Shown here: positions 60,141 through 64,000 of the stretch, piece by piece
Layout of the letters: every line of letters begins with the position of its first letter
Position numbering within the stretch: position 1 is the first letter of the stretch
Assembly (NCBI GenBank): GCA_036346355.1
Contig: CM070572.1
Span: forward strand, 41,205,944-41,269,943
Length of the DNA: 64,000 nucleotides
Reading direction: 5' to 3'
From: Rhipidocladum racemiflorum
Lineage: Eukaryota > Streptophyta > Magnoliopsida > Poales > Poaceae
Translations under genes and position numbers: made by a program
The notes under the pieces: generated by a model
Seen by the model: the letters and a program-made list of their open reading frames with translations, nothing else
What the model was told of the DNA's origin: nothing
Database searches by the model: none

Positions 60141-61439
60141 CAGCCATAACGATTAGTAATCTCTGCACAAGTAGTTGATCATAGTTCGTAAATCTAAAAT
60201 GTTAATTGCAATATAAAATTTCATCGGAAATAGGCCACATTCTACCATAAAAAACATCGAACAGTCCAAAAGTCTCCCCATCAACGAAGCATTTTTCTCG
60301 TTTCCTTGCCGACAAAGGGAGAGATTAATACACAATTTCCTTGTTGGCGAACCGAGAAAGAAAAGGTAAAAGAAGAAGAGAAAATATGGGAAAGTAACCA
60401 ATAGAAATCAGGTGGTCTAGTATCCTGCAACCTGGTACCCCACGCAAAAGATAAATGTACAACCTTTGCTCTATGATTCCATCCACGCGCACAAAAACAA
60501 AACAAAAGAACAATAAACAGAGGAGAGACATCAAGAAATTTGTTCAGAGGACGAGGGAGAGACCATGTTTTTGTGTGTGTGTGCGGTGGGGTGGGGGGAT
60601 CAAGCGCACGGCCATCTCTATTTTGGGATGGCTTGAGGCAGGAGGCAGATTGGAGTAGGCGGAAATTTCACATCTAAGGACAAAAGAAAGTAGGAGGGAA
60701 GCTCACTAAGGAAGCATCTCGCCGCAGCCGACCTAGCCCTCATCAGGTCTCTCTCCTCCTCTCCTTGCCTCAGCTCATCCTCTACCCCAACTCAGAGGAG
60801 GGAGGGAGGGTGCGTCGTGGCTGGCTCCAGTCGGCACCACACAAGCGGAGCGCACGAGGATGGAGAGCTGGGCCAACCTCCCCGCAATCCAAGTGTCGCC
60901 GTAGTGGCTGCCGAGAATCCCCGCCGTTGCGGATGGTGATCTTGCATCACCGACGGAGTTTTGGCGATGGGGGCGACCTCAAGATCGATGAGATCTGGGA
61001 CCGATTGGCCGACTGGGAGTGTGCGAGTGTGGCTGCAGGGAGGAGACGGAAGATCCCTCAGGATTTCTCTGGAGTGGTATCGAGGCCAGCTAGTACTACC
61101 GGGGGAAGACCAGGTGCGACCGGAGAGACGGGGATTTCTCTGGAGTCTCTGGAGTGACACAATGCACAAGTAACTTTTGATTTATTCGGTGAAACTGTAT
61201 ATTCGGTTTTTCAACTTTTAGAACTAAACCGAGAACTGGCCGGCCGACTCGGGGTGCGATGGACAAGACAACATTAATCCCGATATATATCAAATATATG
61301 ATAAATTCATATGTCATTCTATTTAGGACAACTAGCATATATATGTTTACATTTTTATATAATTGAAATATAGCGTAGGTGAAAAACAAATTTGGTTATG
61401 AATAGAGGTTGATAGGTCATATATATGTTTTAATGTATT
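60141..61439. other. Right arm of the CACTA element, GC-rich block of unknown origin
   Basis: The part 60660-61160 is GC-rich with overlapping open frames on both strands and may be the 5' part of the captured PP2C gene (first exon or leader, minus strand), but no motif proves this. The rest is AT-rich. Confidence 0.35.
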
Positions 61440-61706
61440 ACAATTAAGTCATGTGTTACGATCGGCCTCTAAATGTGTTACTGTAGTATTATTATTTACA
61501 CCTTACTACCATGTGTTACAATGTTTCTCTGTAACATATATTATGTGTTGCTGCTGTAGCTTCCAGTAACACTTTTCACATCTTATTAAGTAGGTGTTAC
61601 AACATGCCTTTGTAACACAAATTATATGTTACTGCAATATCTCTTTGTAACACATTGTTCAATATGTTACAGAGATGTGTTACAGAAACTATGTTTTGTA
61701 GTAGTG
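61440..61706. repeat. Right subterminal repeats and terminus of the CACTA element
   Basis: At least nine copies of GTGTTAC/GTAACAC-type words in both orientations are followed by TTTTGTAGTAGTG. The same words fill 35645-36010 at the other end. Confidence 0.88.
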
Positions 61707-62854
61707 TGTACACCTCTGCAGAGTTAAAACTATTCGAATAGCCGTGCCCACGGTCAAGGCAAAGCAAGGAATACTTTCATATTGGTAGACTTTGGTTTTG
61801 GTTTTAAAACTAAACGGTGTCGGTTTTGGGATTTGGGAGTGGTTAGAACTCTCGAATGTGTAATGGCGGATTGAGCCGACAAGGTGGATAGAACCTGTTT
61901 TATGCCTTGACGGAAGGAGTCATTGTGATTAAACTTGATCTTTTAAAGAGTTGGCGGTTAGAGCCTTTATATTGGTGATGGTGGATAGAACCTTCACTAC
62001 AATATTAAATAATTCAATTGCTAAATTAATTGTGAAAACGTGCTTTATGACAATTATACTTAAGTATGGTTTAATAAAATTTGGCTTTGTGCAAAAGAAC
62101 CCTATTAAGTTTCCTTTAGAAAGCCCCACATACACATACTTTCCCCGACTTGCTGAGTACTTTTGTACTCACGTGCTACAATCTTGTCATCATCAGAAAA
62201 CTACCAGGACGCAGCCGAAGACGGTGAGTTCTACATCGAAGACTTCGATGAAGAGTGCCAGGATAGCTAGTCGCGCTTCTTGTCGTCGCATGTGGTGTTT
62301 TTGGTGTTTGCTTGTTGTCGCTTTTGCTTCCGCTGTCGTGTCTCCGGTCTTGTGACCGAGTATTGTAATAAGTGGCCATGTGGCCCATACTTTATGAGTT
62401 ATGTTACAATTCCGCTATGTTCGGCAATGACGTATCACTGTTGACTGTGTGTACTAGCTACTGATCTGGGACTAGTACGGAAATACACAGGAGGTTTCGG
62501 ATAGCTGATCCGGGGTCTCACAGGAAGGTTCCTGGACCCTTCCCTTTACCCTTCAACTAGGATTTGCCCTTTCCCTTTTGGTTTCTGTCATTCTTTCATT
62601 TATTCCCTATATGCATTTAGCCCTTTTGACGGCCTTGGCTATTACAGCCTGCTTAGCGTTAGCATGTGCTTCAAGTAATACTTGACTTTCATTAGAAATT
62701 TTCTAATTGCATGATAATTCTTCATTAGGAATTCATCATATTTTTCTACTTCTAGCAGAACACAAATAAGCTCTGTACTTCTAGTACCTTGCATGACGGT
62801 ATTGTTGCTGCAGTATCCTTATGTTAGGGTGGAAGGTGCACAAGGTTTTGTTGA

Positions 62855-63280
62855 TCATCTTAGTATAAGAAACTTTTGGTTACAAAATGTTAATTTCGTG
62901 ACAAGTTTATACATAGCAGAGTTATATGCTGCCACCGTTTTGAAGTCTTGAAAGCGTAGGAGGGTCCATTCGCACTGCGCTTCTGGCAACAGCATGAATC
63001 TTTGCTGGTTGTAACGTTCCTTCAGGGAATTCCACAATACCAGCGAGTCCACTTCCGTCAAATATTCGACCTTCAGGTTCGGATGGAGATGGTGTCTCAA
63101 GAAATGCAAAGCAGCGCATTTTGCGGGTTCGAAAACAGCAGGGGCACAAGCTTCAAGCTGGGTAATAGCAACTCTAAGTGCTCTAACTGTCAGGTTGATT
63201 TTACCACCCATTGTCCATGTAAGATAATTGCTGCCATCCAAGGCAAACACAACAAACTCCTTTTTTGCGATGTCGGACAT
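62855..63280 (-). pseudogene. Copia gag N-terminal part
   Basis: The minus-strand frame starts MSDIAKKEFVVFALDGSNYL and contains TWTMGGKINL, then AALHFLRHHLHPNLKVEYLT, LVLWNSLKERYNQQ and EWTLLRFQDFKTVAAYNSAM, the canonical order of the copia gag (UBN2/DUF4219) region. The frame ends in FLILR near 62855; further gag sequence continues leftwards in broken frames to 62528, then resumes at 32890 across the nested LTR. It is the N-terminus of the element whose pol lies at 26392-30060. Confidence 0.9.
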
Positions 63281-63389
63281 ATTCTGTAATCAAGCAATAT
63301 TGAATTTTACTAATGCTAAAATATTATATTGCATGCAACTCTTTAAATCAATAAATTTTGGTCTATATATATTCAGTAGGTAATTATCA

Positions 63390-63910
63390 CAATTTTTCAG
63401 AATTTTTCTAGCTTTTTTCATTATTTTTTGTTAATTATTTAGCACTTTTTTAGCATTACTTAATAACAAAAAAGTAAATTAAACATGGAACAATACTAAG
63501 AAAATTAATCTAGAGATATGGTGCTCAAAATATGCTATCTATAATTTTGTAGAATTTTTCTAGAATTTTTCATAATTTGCTATTAATACCAAGCAATTTA
63601 CTAAGTAACTTAATAACAAAAATAAATAAATTTGAGCATATATTAACATGAAATAATGCTAAGAAAAATAATTCTATAGAACATGATGCTAACAAAGTGT
63701 CATATAATTTTTCATAATTTTTCTAGCATTTTTTTTTTGCATTTTCTGTTAATAATGAAGCAATATTTAGAATTACTTAAATGATAGAAAATAAAATTTC
63801 AGTGCATATTAAATATGGAATAATGCTAAAAAATGAACTCAGGATATGGAACTTCCAGTGTGCGCTAAATATCAATTTTGCCAAATTTTCAGAAGTCCAT
63901 AATCCTATAA
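63390..63910. repeat. Degenerate ~155-bp tandem repeats in the copia 5' leader
   Basis: Three full copies and a partial fourth can be followed by the word AATTTTTC(A/T)(G/T)AATTTTTCTAG and, later in each unit, ACTTAATAACAAAAA, CATGGAATAATGCTAA-like words and a TCTA/TCAGGATATGG-like end. Units begin near 63392, 63549, 63700 and 63870. The region is between the LTR and the gag start and is very AT-rich. Confidence 0.7.
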
Positions 63911-64000
63911 ATCAATTTTATAATATTTATTAGCAATTTTTGGAATTTACTAATTATTATTTCTAAAATTGCATGAAAACCGAAGGGCAAAAAGGTAAAT

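Larger units (their letters stand above)
35645..61706. mobile_element. Large CACTA (En/Spm) element, ~26 kb with nested insertions
   Basis: It begins CACTACGTCAGGATGG at 35645 and ends TTTTGTAGTAGTG at 61706, flanked by the 3-bp duplication TGT (35642-35644 and 61707-61709). Both arms (35645-36010 and 61440-61700) are rich in GTGTTAC and GTAACAC cores in both orientations, the subterminal repeats. It codes for a TnpA/PTTA-type protein (minus strand) and a TNP2-type transposase (plus strand), and the right arm holds a captured PP2C fragment. A complete gypsy element, a small Helitron and other repeats lie inside. Without the gypsy element it is about 16.5 kb. Confidence 0.93.
32898..62522 (+). 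mobile_element. Second gypsy-type LTR (~3.5 kb), solo, split by the large CACTA element
   Basis: It begins TGTAACATCCTCAGTTTCGC at 32898 and ends GGGGTCTCACA at 62522, with the 5-bp duplication GGAAG on both sides (32893-32897 and 62523-62527). Removing the CACTA element (35645-61706 and one TGT) restores a continuous LTR of about 3.56 kb, reading GTAAAGCTGTACACCTCTGC across the joint. The 5' part has the AT-poor block 34130-34460 with open frames on both strands, which is LTR sequence and not genes. The length and the TGTAACA...CA tips suggest a Ty3/gypsy family with long LTRs. No internal domain remains. Confidence 0.9.
25789..64000 (-). mobile_element. Decayed Ty1/copia element on the minus strand, host of the large nest
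   Basis: The left end is the 3' LTR (25789-26024). Reading rightwards on the minus strand follow RNase H, reverse transcriptase, a linker, integrase, protease, gag zinc knuckle, and finally gag N-terminus at 62855-63280, with the 5' leader running off the window edge. The order PR-IN-RT-RH is that of Ty1/copia. Two gypsy-type LTRs interrupt gag-pro: 30133-32327 and 32898-62522, the latter itself containing the CACTA element. Frames are broken in every domain. The element's right LTR is outside the window, so its target duplication is untested. Confidence 0.85.

Noticed and set aside
60765..61173. Two overlapping frames of 125-130 residues on opposite strands
   Set aside because: The GC-rich block lacks motifs; it might be leader sequence of the captured PP2C gene, but evidence is insufficient to call a CDS.

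Overview
This window is plant nuclear DNA from a grass, most likely a rice-like (Oryza or close relative) genome. The evidence is rice-type CACTA termini (CACTACTACAAGA), Ty3/gypsy LTRs of 2.2 and 3.5 kb, grass Helitron ends, Stowaway-like MITEs and many gene pieces with GT-AG introns. It is mostly transposon sequence. Only one host gene looks intact: a small 'MGNC' protein at 6297-6617 on the minus strand.

Layout. 1-1040: right part of a CACTA element. 1041-6170: AT-rich repeats with a ~1.1 kb LINE-type retroposon (3212-4287, 11-bp TSD). 6297-6617: the MGNC gene. 7446-11360: a Ty1/copia LTR (minus strand) split by a 2.4 kb non-autonomous CACTA element (8848-11246, TSD AAA) that carries 5S rRNA gene sequence. 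12306-12815: a 510-bp CACTA miniature element (TSD CAA) with a tRNA-like insert. 13310-13440: TA/TACATG microsatellite. 14505-15179: two MITE-like elements. 17315-17990: fragment of an AMSH-type MPN+ deubiquitinase gene. About 19180-25128: a probable gene-capturing Helitron holding broken pieces of a LUX/PCL1-like GARP gene, a two-pore K+ channel gene (TPK) and a spatacsin-C-domain gene. The TPK piece is split by a gypsy solo LTR (20289-22508, TSD AGGAC).

From 25789 to beyond the right edge lies one nest of transposons. The outer layer is a decayed Ty1/copia element on the minus strand: 3' LTR and pol on the left, gag at 62855-63280 on the right. It was entered by a solo gypsy LTR (30133-32327, TSD ATAAA) and by a second, longer gypsy-type LTR (32898-62522, TSD GGAAG). 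Inside the second LTR sits a ~26 kb CACTA element (35645-61706, TSD TGT). Inside the first coding exon of its TNP2-type transposase sits a complete Ty3/gypsy element (45610-55147, TSD GGAAA). The exact short target duplications allow each layer to be peeled off.

The large CACTA element carries a PTTA/TnpA-type gene on the minus strand, a TNP2/DUF4218/DUF4216 transposase gene on the plus strand (divergent), a captured PP2C phosphatase fragment in the right arm, and subterminal repeats with GTTAC/GTAAC cores at both ends. The gypsy LTR family that inserted last has four copies here (two solo, one pair). The two LTRs of the pair differ mainly by length changes in short G/C runs, so some reading-frame breaks in this element may come from sequence quality rather than decay.
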